Below are positions 1 through 7,761 of a stretch of DNA of 28,839 nt, in pieces. The first letter of the stretch is position 1; each line of letters starts with the position of its first letter. The position numbers were made by a program, and so were the translations under genes. The DNA lies in NCBI GenBank assembly GCA_002384855.1, contig DGBP01000019.1, positions 1-28,839 on the forward strand, given 5' to 3'. This DNA is from Nocardioidaceae bacterium UBA4001. Its GTDB lineage: Bacteria; Actinomycetota; Actinomycetes; Propionibacteriales; Nocardioidaceae. The notes under the pieces were generated by a model that was given only the letters and a program-made list of their open reading frames with translations, was not told where the DNA came from and did no database searches.

Positions 1-47
1 TCAAGATCGGCACCGGCTGGAACATCATGACGATGATCCTCAGCTGA
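1..47 (+). CDS. C-terminal end of FG-GAP/VCBS-repeat-like protein (partial)
   Basis: Only the last 14 codons are in the window, reading KIGTGWNIMTMILS and ending in TGA at 45-47. The pattern of a Gly-Thr-Gly-Trp turn followed by a short beta strand resembles the closing blade of FG-GAP/VCBS beta-propeller repeats found at the C-terminus of secreted actinobacterial enzymes and lysozyme-like proteins. This is a similarity judged by eye on a very short fragment, so the family is tentative. A strong hairpin follows at once, which supports a real gene end here. The gene converges on the VanW gene. Confidence 0.5.
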   Translation, partial: KIGTGWNIMTMILS

Positions 48-65
48 TCCGCGCTCCCGGACGCC

Positions 66-93
66 GGCCTCGAACCCCTTCGGGTTCGGGGCC
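66..93. terminator. Bidirectional intrinsic terminator hairpin
   Basis: A 12-bp stem (66-77 with 82-93, a single G-U/T-G wobble in one orientation) closes a CTTC loop. It lies between the convergent stops at 47 (+) and 117 (-), so it can serve both genes. There is no clear T tract, which is common for terminators in high-GC actinobacteria. Confidence 0.8.
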
Positions 94-116
94 TGCGCCT
101 GTCCGTCCCGGGCCGG

Positions 117-1892
117 TCAGCCGCCGGAGCCGCCATCCCCGTCCGAGCCCGGGCGTTCCGAGGCCGGGGGCTCTCCGCAGACCACCGTGTCGGAGGGCGT
201 GTAGGTCGTCGTGATGGTCTCGCGGCGCACCACCTCGTCACTGCCGGGCTTGCGGAAGATCCGGTACACGTCGATGTCGAACCCGCCGTAGCCGTCGTTC
301 TCGAGGCACTCCTCGTCGGTGATGTAGCGGGTCTCCTCCTCGGTGATGTTGTAGCGCCCCGACTTCCCGGCGCTGATGTCCCAGTGCTTGGTGGACCAGA
401 ACCGGACGTTCATCGCGCCCGAGGAGGACGGCGTCGACGGGTCGATCCAGGCCTGGATGAGCACACCGGAAGGGGTGTCGTTCTTGAACCTCAGGTCCAC
501 CGCCCCCCAGGCGACCGTCGCCTCGCGGCCGATCGGGTAGCGGTCGATGTAGAACGAGTGTGGCTTGTGCTCGACGTCCTCGAGGCCCGCGAAGAAGGCG
601 GCGTTGTACAACGTCGTCGCCACCTGGGAGACGCCGCCGCCGAAGTCCTCCTTGAAGACGCCGTCACTGATGATGAAGCCCTTGGTGAACCCGTTGGCGG
701 CGGTGCGCTCACCCACGGTGTCGTTCAGGCTGAAGGTCTCCCCCGGCTTGAGCACAGTGCCGTTGACGAGCTCCGCGGCCCGGCCGAGGTTCACGTTGCG
801 GTAGTCCGCGTGCGGGTAGTAGGTCGTGAAGGAGGAGACGACCCGCTTGATGCCGAGCCCGCGCGCGTCCGCGGTCGTGAAGTCCGCCTTGGCGACCTTC
901 GACCTCACCTCGAGCCGGCGCGGGCCCGACTTCTCCGCGAGAACGTCGGGGAGCTCCTCGGCCAGCTCGGCCGGGTCGAACGTGACGCCGTTCTTGTGCG
1001 GGACGACCTTGGGCTGCCCGTCGACGAGTCGGACCGTGGCCGGCACCGGGGCCAGGGCGACGGTGCGCATCGCCGGCTGTACGGCGGCCATCAGCTTCTT
1101 CTGGTCGACCCGAGGGACGAGCTCGCCGCCCTCCGGCTTCATGCTCAGCGCCTTGCCGAAGGCCTGGGGCGCGACGACGACCTCCTCCTGGCCGAGCACG
1201 ATCCTCACGGGCGCGGACATCGCCGGGTTGGCGAAGTCACGCATCGCCGCGCGCACGCTCTCCTCCGACACCTCTGGGTCGACCTCGGCCACCTCGAGCT
1301 CCACAGGCTCGTCGGACTCGTCGAGGAACGCGGCCGTGACCGCCTCGGCGGCGGCCTCCCGGTCGACCTGCTGTCCCGACCGGGGGTACTCCGCCTGGGC
1401 GGTGCCGGCCCGGAAGACGATGCTTCCCTCGACCGGCTTCTCGTCGACCTTCGTCGCGAACCCGCCGACGGCCTCGTCGAGCTTCGCGTCGTCGACGTCG
1501 AGGACCGCCTCGAGGTCGTCCCCGCCGGTGAAGTAGTCCCACATCCGCGCGGGGTTCCAGCTGCGTCCGCCGCCTGCCTGCTCGACCGACGAGGCGTAGT
1601 CGACGGCCAGGCCGGCGCGCTCGGGCGTGATCGACCCGCGCCGCCCGTCGGCGGCCACGACGATCGGCTCGTCCGCGCGGGGACCGAGCTCGTCCTCGAG
1701 GGTGGTGCGCGCCGAGGCAGGGGTCAGGCCGCCGATGTCGACGCCGGCGACCGTCGTACCCTGGGGGACGCGGTCGCTGGTCACGAAGTAGCCCGCGACG
1801 TACACGGCCCCGAACAGCAGCAGGAGGCCGAGCAGCAGCAAGCTCACGACGCGGCGGTCGTTCGATCTGTCCTTGGAGGTCAGGTCAGTCAC
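117..1892 (-). CDS. VanW family protein with peptidoglycan-binding-like domain
   Basis: Predicted 591-residue membrane-anchored extracytoplasmic protein. A short basic N-terminus is followed by one membrane segment at about residues 16-38. A long beta-rich region follows that resembles the YoaR-type putative peptidoglycan-binding domain. The VanW domain sits at about 355-475, with the conserved blocks LKPGETFSLNDTVG, GGGVSQVATTLYNAAF and HSFYIDRYPIGREATV. VanW was first seen in vancomycin-resistance clusters, but the family is widespread and its biochemical role is not settled; no resistance function is implied. An upstream TTG at 1901 is possible, but GTG at 1892 fits better: an AGGA lies 9 nt before it, and a TAGGAT box ends 8 nt before it. 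It is the last gene of a tight minus-strand operon. The tail is Gly/Ser/Pro rich. Confidence 0.9.
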   Translation of the reverse strand: MTDLTSKDRSNDRRVVSLLLLGLLLLFGAVYVAGYFVTSDRVPQGTTVAGVDIGGLTPASARTTLEDELGPRADEPIVVAADGRRGSITPERAGLAVDYASSVEQAGGGRSWNPARMWDYFTGGDDLEAVLDVDDAKLDEAVGGFATKVDEKPVEGSIVFRAGTAQAEYPRSGQQVDREAAAEAVTAAFLDESDEPVELEVAEVDPEVSEESVRAAMRDFANPAMSAPVRIVLGQEEVVVAPQAFGKALSMKPEGGELVPRVDQKKLMAAVQPAMRTVALAPVPATVRLVDGQPKVVPHKNGVTFDPAELAEELPDVLAEKSGPRRLEVRSKVAKADFTTADARGLGIKRVVSSFTTYYPHADYRNVNLGRAAELVNGTVLKPGETFSLNDTVGERTAANGFTKGFIISDGVFKEDFGGGVSQVATTLYNAAFFAGLEDVEHKPHSFYIDRYPIGREATVAWGAVDLRFKNDTPSGVLIQAWIDPSTPSSSGAMNVRFWSTKHWDISAGKSGRYNITEEETRYITDEECLENDGYGGFDIDVYRIFRKPGSDEVVRRETITTTYTPSDTVVCGEPPASERPGSDGDGGSGG

Positions 1893-1903
1893 AACGGGCA
1901 ATC

Positions 1904-2269
1904 CTAGGCGGGGCCACCCACCGACCCTGCACGGCTCCGCTCACGGGGAGTCCCACCCCACAGGATCGCCGTGACGAGGACCACGCCCCCGCCCCCGACC
2001 AGGACCCACCCGACGGTGTCGGTGGCGACGGCCAGGTCGCCCTCCTCCCGCCCGCCGAGGGCGGCCAGCAGTACCGCGAGCCAGCCGACCGCGAAGCCGA
2101 CCACGGCCGGGGGCGCCCAGTGACGCAGGGCCCGCATCGTGAGGACGGTCGTGCCGAGACCCAACACGAGCCCGGCGGCGGAGCGGTGCAGGAACACGGC
2201 GGCGACGCCCACGGCGAGGCCGAGCAGCGCGGAGACGAGCAGGGTCAGGAGGAGCCCCAGGAGCCTCAT
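1904..2269 (-). CDS. Small membrane protein (DUF6113-like)
   Basis: Predicted 121-residue integral membrane protein with about four hydrophobic segments (roughly residues 3-24, 28-45, 50-68 and 85-106). Its start ATG overlaps the stop of the mshB-like gene as ATGA (2266-2269), implying translational coupling. Longer upstream starts would run into mshB and are not needed. A small membrane protein of this kind (DUF6113) is, as I recall, a common neighbour of mshB in actinobacteria; I assign the family from that context and the hydrophobic pattern, not from a domain search. Function unknown. The VanW gene begins 11 nt downstream. Confidence 0.75.
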   Translation of the reverse strand: MRLLGLLLTLLVSALLGLAVGVAAVFLHRSAAGLVLGLGTTVLTMRALRHWAPPAVVGFAVGWLAVLLAALGGREEGDLAVATDTVGWVLVGGGGVVLVTAILWGGTPRERSRAGSVGGPA

Positions 2270-3171
2270 CCGAGCCCGGCGAAGAGGTCCGTCTCGAGCC
2301 CGTGCGGGCCGACCGGTCCGCGAACGCCCTTCGCCAGGCGGAAGAACTCGACCCCCCACACCTCGTTGCCGACGTTGTTGGAGAGCGCGAAGAACGGCCC
2401 GTCGACGGTGATCTGGGTGGCGTGCGCGCGCATCGCGGCCATCTTGGCCTCCACGAACTCGCCGCCCTCGACCACGGCGTCGAGGAGCTCGTCGGACGTG
2501 ACGAAGTGCGGTAGCGGGCCTTCGGGGTCCATGCCCTCGAAGGTCGTCGTGTCACCGGACTCGCGCAGCCGGCGCAGGCCGTCGCGCATCCGCGACTCCG
2601 ACATCGCGCCCCAGTAGATCTTGGCGACGTCCCACGCGGGGCCGAGGTCCGGGCGGAAGGACCGGGCGGCAGCCAGCGAGGCGGCGTAGGTCGCCACCCG
2701 GTGGGCCTGGATGTGGTCGGGATGGCCGTAGCCGCCGAACTCGTCGTAGGTGACCATCACCTGGGGACGCACCTCTCGGATGACCTCCACCAGGTCGGCG
2801 GCGGCCTCGGTGAGGTCCGCGCGCCAGAAGGTGCCCTCACGGACGTCGTCACCGGCGACGGCGTGGCCCTCCTCGTGCCAGACCATGCCGGAGTCGCGGT
2901 ACTTCCCCGCCCCCCCGAGGAAGCGGTGGTCGGTGACGCCGAGCTCCTTCATCGCCTGGGCCAGCTCGGTGATCCGGTGCGCCCCGAGTGCGTCGTCCCG
3001 GTCGGCCGCCAGGTGCTCGAGCTCGGGGACGAGGACCTCGCCCTCCTCCCCCAGCGTGCACGTCACCAGGGTGACCTGGGTGCCACGGGCGACGTACTTC
3101 GCCATCGTGGCGCCCTGGTTGATCGTCTCGTCGTCGGGGTGTGCGTGCACCAGCAGCATGCGCTGTTCCAT
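2266..3171 (-). CDS. mshB: N-acetyl-1-D-myo-inositol-2-amino-2-deoxy-alpha-D-glucopyranoside deacetylase (MshB)
   Basis: Predicted 301-residue zinc-dependent LmbE/PIG-L family deacetylase. MshB removes the acetyl group from GlcNAc-inositol in the mycothiol pathway in the cytoplasm. The sequence shows AHPDDE at residues 10-15 (zinc and catalytic acids) and HPDHIQAH at 150-157 (the second HxxH metal/catalytic motif). Length matches MshB (about 300 aa). I chose the ATG at 3171 because the homologous core begins right there with MEQRMLLVHAHPDDE; the upstream extension is low-complexity read-through of the preceding gene. A TAGGCT box ends 7 nt before this ATG, so a second, leaderless promoter inside the operon is possible. 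Mycothiol conjugate amidase (Mca) is a close paralogue and cannot be fully excluded, but length and context favour MshB. Confidence 0.88.
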   Translation of the reverse strand: MEQRMLLVHAHPDDETINQGATMAKYVARGTQVTLVTCTLGEEGEVLVPELEHLAADRDDALGAHRITELAQAMKELGVTDHRFLGGAGKYRDSGMVWHEEGHAVAGDDVREGTFWRADLTEAAADLVEVIREVRPQVMVTYDEFGGYGHPDHIQAHRVATYAASLAAARSFRPDLGPAWDVAKIYWGAMSESRMRDGLRRLRESGDTTTFEGMDPEGPLPHFVTSDELLDAVVEGGEFVEAKMAAMRAHATQITVDGPFFALSNNVGNEVWGVEFFRLAKGVRGPVGPHGLETDLFAGLG

Positions 3172-3181
3172 GCGCGCCAGC

Positions 3182-3493
3182 CTAGTCGGCGGTGAAGTGG
3201 CCCTTGACCCGGCGCGGGGAGGTGGGCAGCGCGGGCGGAGGGGGTACGTCGACGGGGTCCTCGGCCGGGCCCGTCGGGGGGTCGTCGGTGTCGAGCCAGC
3301 CGTCGTGGGCCTCCACGAGAAGGTCGACGACGAACTCGGGGGCATCCGTCGAGACCGCCCAAGGGTGGTCCTCGTCGTCGTCCTCGCCCGCGAGCCGCTC
3401 GCGCCGGACGACCGCCTCGAAGCCGTCCCGGAGCAGTGTCGCCGCGACGGCGCGGGCGTCGTCCTCCTCGTAGAACACGGCGCGGAGGGTCAC
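3182..3493 (-). CDS. Small acidic protein of unknown function
   Basis: Predicted 103-residue cytoplasmic protein starting VTLRAVFYEEDDARAVAATL. The first 60 residues look like a small alpha/beta fold in which a strand is followed by a helix that pairs an Asp/Glu-rich segment, faintly like DUF2007-type ferredoxin-like proteins; the C-terminal 40 residues are Pro-rich and probably disordered. Its GTG start overlaps the stop of the upstream NUDIX-kinase gene as GTGA (3490-3493), and GGAG lies 5 nt before it inside the upstream gene. mshB begins 10 nt after its stop. The tight packing shows it is a real operon member, but I cannot name a function. Confidence 0.75.
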   Translation of the reverse strand: MTLRAVFYEEDDARAVAATLLRDGFEAVVRRERLAGEDDDEDHPWAVSTDAPEFVVDLLVEAHDGWLDTDDPPTGPAEDPVDVPPPPALPTSPRRVKGHFTAD

Positions 3494-4608
3494 CACAGCT
3501 CCTTCTCGACCTCGGGTCTTCTCCGGGCCCAGTCTGCCAACCCGGTCCGCGTCCGCTCCGGCTCCCCCACGGCGACCAGGCCCTCGGCCCCAGGGGCACC
3601 GGTCTCGATCCAGCCCGTGACGACGGCGGCGGAGTGGCGCACGCGGGCCTCCGCGGCGTCGAGGATCTCGTGGGCCGAGAAGCCGCCGTAGGTCTCGGCG
3701 ACCAGGCGCACGCGGCGCGCGACGACCTCGGGGGCCATGGGACGGAACAGCGGCACGCACGTGTAGGCGAGCAGCCCGAGCTCCCTCAGCGGCGTGGACG
3801 GAGCGGCGAGGTCCCAGTCGAAGACGCCCGCGACCCGGTCACCGGAGAAGCAGACGTTGTAGGGCGCCAGGTCGTTGTGTGCCACGACGGTCGCGCCCTC
3901 GACCGCCGGGTAGCGCCAGGGGCCCTCGTGCCGGAACCCGGCCGTGCGCTCGTGCAGCGTCCGCGCCCACTCCACCAGCGCGACCAGGCGCGCCGCGCTG
4001 AGGAGCCCGGTGTCCACGTCGACGATCTCGCCGGGCAGGAAGGTGAGGATCTCGCGGCCACGGTCGTCGGTGCCGAGCACCTTCGGCGTGGCCGGCATGC
4101 CACGCTCCCCCAGATGCCGGAGGAGGGCGTGGACGGCCGGGGTCCAGGGCCCGGTCTGCCGGCGGACGGTGTGGCCGATCCTCGCCGTCACCCCGACGTT
4201 GCCGCCCTCGAGGGGTGCTCCGTCGAGGAGGACCTCCCTCAGCCCGGCGAGGAAGGGGCGGTCGGGCTCGAGCCAGTCCACGTCCTCGAGCTCCTCGGGC
4301 CCGAGCCAGCGGACGGCGTCGTGCTCGCTCTCCCGCGGCACCGGCTCGCCGTCGACGACCCGGGCGAGCACGGCGCGCAGCGTGTAGCCGGGCCGGATCG
4401 GCGCCTCCCCCGCCAGGTCGCCGGTGACCTCGATGAGACAGCCGAGCTCCTCCTCGACCTCGCGCACGACAGCCGCCTGGGGGTCCTCGCCGGTCTCGAC
4501 CTTGCCGCCCGGGAGCTCCCAGCCGCCGGCCAGCTCCGGAGGGGAGGTACGACGGGCGGCGAGGACCCGCCCCTCGTGCACGATCGCCGCGCCCATGACG
4601 AGCACCAC
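3490..4608 (-). CDS. NUDIX hydrolase fused to aminoglycoside-phosphotransferase-type kinase
   Basis: Predicted 372-residue two-domain enzyme. The N-terminal MutT/NUDIX domain (about 1-125) carries a complete NUDIX box: G35, E41, then REVEEELG at 49-56. The C-terminal phosphotransferase domain (about 135-372) has the APH/choline-kinase Brenner motif HNDLAPYN at 244-251 and FDWDLA at 263-268 as the metal-binding Asp motif. NUDIX domains hydrolyse nucleoside diphosphates linked to another group; APH-type kinases phosphorylate small molecules, often not antibiotics. The link between them is short and in frame with no sign of a missed stop. A GTG at 4671 is also open, but AAGGAG 8 nt before GTG 4608 makes that the best start. 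It opens the mshB operon; a TACCCT box at 4683-4688 (minus) may be its -10. Substrates are unknown. Confidence 0.85.
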   Translation of the reverse strand: MVLVMGAAIVHEGRVLAARRTSPPELAGGWELPGGKVETGEDPQAAVVREVEEELGCLIEVTGDLAGEAPIRPGYTLRAVLARVVDGEPVPRESEHDAVRWLGPEELEDVDWLEPDRPFLAGLREVLLDGAPLEGGNVGVTARIGHTVRRQTGPWTPAVHALLRHLGERGMPATPKVLGTDDRGREILTFLPGEIVDVDTGLLSAARLVALVEWARTLHERTAGFRHEGPWRYPAVEGATVVAHNDLAPYNVCFSGDRVAGVFDWDLAAPSTPLRELGLLAYTCVPLFRPMAPEVVARRVRLVAETYGGFSAHEILDAAEARVRHSAAVVTGWIETGAPGAEGLVAVGEPERTRTGLADWARRRPEVEKELW

Positions 4609-4700
4609 CTGGCGCGCTCCTTCGGGTAGTTTCGCGACAGCACGGCCCCCGTCAGGGTCGCCCGTCGGCACATCGGAGGTCAGGGTAGTTGAGGCCAGGG

Positions 4701-5765
4701 GTGCACCTCCGCCGCAGCGAGGAGCGGACCGAGCTCGTCGAGGGGCTCGTCGCCGCCCTGTCGGCGGGTAGGGGTCGGCGGGTGGGGCTCGACGGGGTGC
4801 TGGCCGACCTGAACCGCACCGCTGACGTCGTACGGGTCCCGGCGCCGGCCGCGACGTGGGGCTTCCGCTGGAACGCCCAGGACAACGACAGCCCGCGGTG
4901 GTGGCCCCAGGGCATCACGACGTCGGCCGACCACGACGAGTCCGAGGAGTACGACGGCCGCCGGGTCGTCATCACGAGCGCCTACTCGAAGGAGATCGCC
5001 GGGCTCGGCAAGGGCGCCCGGATCAGCGTCGTCGACCTCGCCGGGGGGAAGAAGGTGCGCTACCGCCACGTTCTGCTCGTGGACGTCGTGCGCCGCAAGG
5101 ACGGGGCGGTCGACGTACGCCCCCTCAGGGTCCACGCGGGCGGCATCGTGTGGCACCGCGACCACCTCCACGTCGCCGGTACTGCACGCGGCATCTCGAG
5201 CTTCCGGCTCGACGACATCGTCCGCGTCGGGTCGATCGGCGACCCGCGCGTGCTGGGGGTGGGTCGCGGGAGCCTCGGCTACCGGTACCTGCTGCCGGTG
5301 CGCTTCACCTACGACGCGTTCGCCGACGAGGGTCACGAACGGATGCGCTACTCGTTCCTGTCGCTGGACCGGCGCGGCGAGGTCCCTCGCCTCCTCGCCG
5401 GCGAGTACGGCCGCAAGGGGGGCACCACCCGGCTCGTCGGCTTCGGGATCGACCCCACGACCGGGCTGCTCCGGCTCTCCGACGACGGACACGCAAGCCC
5501 CCTGTCGCTGTCACCGCAGGGAGTGGAGGGGATGCAGGGGGCGACGGTGGTGGACGGTCGGTGGTACGTCAGCACGAGTGCCGGTCGCTACCTGCGGGGG
5601 TCGATGTACGTCGGTCGGCCCGGGTCGTTCCGGCGACGGCCGCTCGTGCTGCCCGTGGGGGTGGAGGACCTGAGCTACTGGCCGTCGCGGGACCAGCTGT
5701 GGTCGGTGACGGAGTACCCCGGTCGGCGCTACGTCTTCGCGATGGACCGGGAGCGCCTGTCGTGA
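4701..5765 (+). CDS. Protein of unknown function, probable beta-propeller-like fold
   Basis: Predicted 354-residue soluble protein, divergent from the NUDIX-kinase gene. No signal peptide or membrane segment is visible. The sequence alternates short beta strands with Gly/Asp turns and has several Trp/Tyr-containing repeats of the type VVDGRWYVSTSAGRY and GIVWHRDHLHVAGTARG, which suggests a beta-propeller or similar all-beta fold. A TTG at 4689 would add four residues; GTG at 4701 is preferred because GAGG sits 6 nt before it. It ends 17 nt before the stop of the convergent gene at 5782. Third-position GC is high throughout, so coding status is secure. I do not recognise the family. Confidence 0.7.
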   Translation: MHLRRSEERTELVEGLVAALSAGRGRRVGLDGVLADLNRTADVVRVPAPAATWGFRWNAQDNDSPRWWPQGITTSADHDESEEYDGRRVVITSAYSKEIAGLGKGARISVVDLAGGKKVRYRHVLLVDVVRRKDGAVDVRPLRVHAGGIVWHRDHLHVAGTARGISSFRLDDIVRVGSIGDPRVLGVGRGSLGYRYLLPVRFTYDAFADEGHERMRYSFLSLDRRGEVPRLLAGEYGRKGGTTRLVGFGIDPTTGLLRLSDDGHASPLSLSPQGVEGMQGATVVDGRWYVSTSAGRYLRGSMYVGRPGSFRRRPLVLPVGVEDLSYWPSRDQLWSVTEYPGRRYVFAMDRERLS

Positions 5766-5781
5766 ACGGACGCATGCCCGG

Positions 5782-6254
5782 TCAGTCGTCCTCGCTCAGG
5801 TAGCCCGTGTCGGGATCGATGTCGGCGAGGAAGCTCCGGACGGCCACGCGGTGCCCCTCGACGGAGCGGTTCGGCGTCGGGCTCACACCGAACCCGTAGC
5901 CGGGGTTCGGCCCACTGAGCCAGGTGTAGTCGGTGCCGCCGTACTCGTCCGAACCGACTGCGAAGAGCTCACCGTCGACCTCCAGGATGAACGACGCCGT
6001 CAGGTCTTCGTCGGCGGCCCGGGGGGACACCCCGGGCACGGCGCGCGGGTCCGGCTCGCTGCCGCTCGGATAGGTGGGCTCCACCTCGTCATCGTGACCT
6101 CGCGGCGCGGACCTGTCCATCGAGCGGTGCACCGGGGCGCTGCACTGTTGACCTCGTCGAGCTCGTCGGACAGCCGCCGGTCCAGCTCCGGCAGGCCCTC
6201 GGCCACGACCGTCCGGTAGGGCTCGGGATCGCGCTCCCGGTCTGAGCCAGTCAC
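5782..6254 (-). pseudogene. Small gene of unknown function with a -1 frame break
   Basis: Two partial reading frames join into one plausible protein of about 157 residues. The first part begins at GTG 6254, four bases after the thioesterase stop, and reads VTGSDRERDPEPYRTVVAEG onward with good codon bias as far as about 6140. The second part, in another frame, contains the well-structured segment with VDGELFAVGSDEYGG, SGPNPGYGFG and ends in DPDTGYLSEDD at 5782. Adding one base to the G run at 6134-6137 (CCCC on the coding strand) gives a continuous reading through both. Alternatively the second part alone may be translated from ATG 6120 (112 residues), though no Shine-Dalgarno is visible there. 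Whether this is decay, sequencing error or two genes cannot be settled here. Confidence 0.6.
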
Positions 6255-6258
6255 GACA

Positions 6259-7113
6259 TCAGCCGCGCGGCGCGCGTGCCAGCTGACGCGACTGTGCGAC
6301 GAGCCGCCCGGTGGAGTCCCAGACCTCGGCGTCCTCCTCGAGCAACCCACCGGCGAAGTTGCGGGTCGCGTGCACGACCTTCAGCCAGCCGGGTGCCGGG
6401 ACCGCCCGGACGTGCGCGGTGAGCTCGAGGGTCGGCGCCCAGCCGGGAAGGCCGAGGTCGAAGGTCACCGGCGGCAGCGCGTCGAGGGCCAGCAGCAGCG
6501 AGACAGGGTCGGGCTCGCGGCCGTCGGCGAGCTTGAGCCACCCGCGGATCATCCCGCGCCCGCTCGGCTTCCCGAGCGCCCACCCGACCGTCCCGGGGTC
6601 CAGGCGCAGGTCGAACCTGTCGAGCAGCGGCGCGGTGACCTTGAAGTCCGCGGGCGCCAGGTCACTCCCGACACAGCGTTCGACGTCGGGCAGCTCCGGC
6701 TCGACGGCGCTGGTCGCGACCTGGTCGGGCAGCGCGGCGAGGTCGCCGTACGTCGCCAGGGCCCGGAGCCGTTCGACAGGGGAGCCGTCCTCGTCCTGCA
6801 GCAACGACACCGAGCCGGTCGACATGCTCCTGCCCCGACGGACGACCTCCGTGGTGAAGCGCGCCGCACCGTGCTTCGCGGCCGAAAGGTAGTAGGCGCT
6901 GACCGAGATCGGGTCCGGATGTCCTTCGCCCACGAACGTCTCTCGCAACGCGTTCGCGGCCGCGGCCAGCAACAGCCCCCCGTTGATGCCCTCGCCGATG
7001 CTCCAGGCACGGTCCAGGTGGCCCTCGAGGATGCCGTCCTCGCGGCGGCGCAGGGCGATGGCGCGGTCGAGCTCGAAGCCCCCGGTGAGTGCAGATGCGT
7101 CGGTGCTGGTCAC
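6259..7113 (-). CDS. Acyl-CoA thioesterase family protein (double hotdog)
   Basis: Predicted 284-residue cytoplasmic enzyme of the TesB-like thioesterase group with two hotdog repeats. The N-terminal hotdog shows SIGEGINGGLLLAAAANAL (about 38-56) and the beta-rich block FTTEVVRRGRSMSTGSVSL (about 86-104). The C-terminal hotdog includes LELTAHVRAVPAPGWLKV and GGLLEEDAEVWDSTGRLVAQ. Such enzymes hydrolyse acyl-CoA thioesters in lipid catabolism; chain-length preference cannot be read from sequence. The start is GTG at 7113 with no Shine-Dalgarno, but a TAGCCT box (7120-7125, minus) ends exactly 6 nt upstream, so a leaderless transcript is likely. A small frame-broken gene follows after 4 nt. Confidence 0.85.
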   Translation of the reverse strand: MTSTDASALTGGFELDRAIALRRREDGILEGHLDRAWSIGEGINGGLLLAAAANALRETFVGEGHPDPISVSAYYLSAAKHGAARFTTEVVRRGRSMSTGSVSLLQDEDGSPVERLRALATYGDLAALPDQVATSAVEPELPDVERCVGSDLAPADFKVTAPLLDRFDLRLDPGTVGWALGKPSGRGMIRGWLKLADGREPDPVSLLLALDALPPVTFDLGLPGWAPTLELTAHVRAVPAPGWLKVVHATRNFAGGLLEEDAEVWDSTGRLVAQSRQLARAPRG

Positions 7114-7139
7114 CGCAGGAGGCTACCCGGACAGCAGCC

Positions 7140-7547
7140 TCAGAGTGCGGGGCCCCGCTGCCCGGGGACGGGGCTGCGCTGTGCGACGAGGTGCACGGTG
7201 ACGTAGCTCCCGTCCGGGCCCAGCCGCGTGGCCGCCTCGAGCTCGACGTACCCGTCGTCGACGTACACCGAGTGCGCCTCCCAGAACGGATGCCGGACCC
7301 GCTCCTCCCACAGCCGCTCCACGCCTGTCGCCACCAGCTCCTCGCGGAGGTGGGAACGGTAGGCGCACAGAGCCACGACCAGCTGGTCGGGGTCGTCGGT
7401 GTGCTCGACCTCGATGGTGTCGAAGAGCCTGCTCGCCTCGAGCGACTCCCGGAAGAGCCGCTCCACCGCGAGCAGCTCACGCCCACTCAGGGGCGACGCG
7501 TTCACCTGGACTCCCGAGCGCAGGGTGTGAAAGTGCGCGAGTCTCAT
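7140..7547 (-). CDS. Hypothetical protein
   Basis: Predicted 135-residue soluble protein starting MRLAHFHTLRSGVQVNASPL. It mixes helices (about 22-45 and 58-75) with a C-terminal beta region (YVDDGYVELEAATRLGPDGS). No catalytic motif is recognised. The ATG at 7547 has no Shine-Dalgarno; CATCAT ends 6 nt upstream and could be a weak -10 for a leaderless transcript. It reads divergently from the response regulator at 7762, with 214 nt between them, and its stop lies 26 nt before the thioesterase start. High third-position GC supports coding. Function unknown. Confidence 0.7.
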   Translation of the reverse strand: MRLAHFHTLRSGVQVNASPLSGRELLAVERLFRESLEASRLFDTIEVEHTDDPDQLVVALCAYRSHLREELVATGVERLWEERVRHPFWEAHSVYVDDGYVELEAATRLGPDGSYVTVHLVAQRSPVPGQRGPAL

Positions 7548-7625
7548 GTCGCGATGATGGCGCCGCCGACGGCCGGGCCGCGAGAGCGCCGCACCGGGGA
7601 CAAATCACGCGGCCTAGTCCTAAGA

Positions 7626-7642
7626 CGGACATATCCGGACAT
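7626..7642. promoter_or_regulatory. Direct repeat CGGACAT x2, candidate operator
   Basis: CGGACAT occurs at 7626-7632 and again at 7636-7642, a period of 10 bp or one helical turn. Just before it is GTC-CTAA-GAC (a short inverted repeat) and just after it is an unusually A/T-rich block (GGTAAAACTTTT, 7650-7661) in otherwise GC-rich DNA. It sits in the divergent space between the genes at 7547 and 7762 and could bind the response regulator or another factor. Inferred from sequence pattern only. Confidence 0.4.
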
Positions 7643-7701
7643 CCCGAAGGTAAAACTTTTGCGCTCGGTCCCCCATCTGCCCATCCCCGAAAGGGGGGAC
7701 G

Positions 7702-7714
7702 CGCCCCTGGGGCG
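7702..7714. promoter_or_regulatory. 13-bp dyad CGCCCCTGGGGCG, candidate operator
   Basis: Perfect 6-bp arms around one central base, 47 bp before the response regulator start. Immediately upstream (7685-7696) is CCCC-GAAA-GGGG, a small stem with a GNRA-type loop. The pair could be an operator plus leader hairpin, or part of the 5' untranslated region. GC-rich DNA gives such dyads by chance fairly often, so confidence is low. Confidence 0.3.
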
Positions 7715-7761
7715 GAGGTACTCTCCCTCGCAAGGGGCTGGCAGGACCGGGGGTAGCAGGG

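Noticed and set aside
384..1907. 507-codon plus-strand open frame
   Set aside because: It is antisense to the VanW gene, Arg/Gly/Asp/His-rich and without known motifs; a typical shadow in high-GC DNA.
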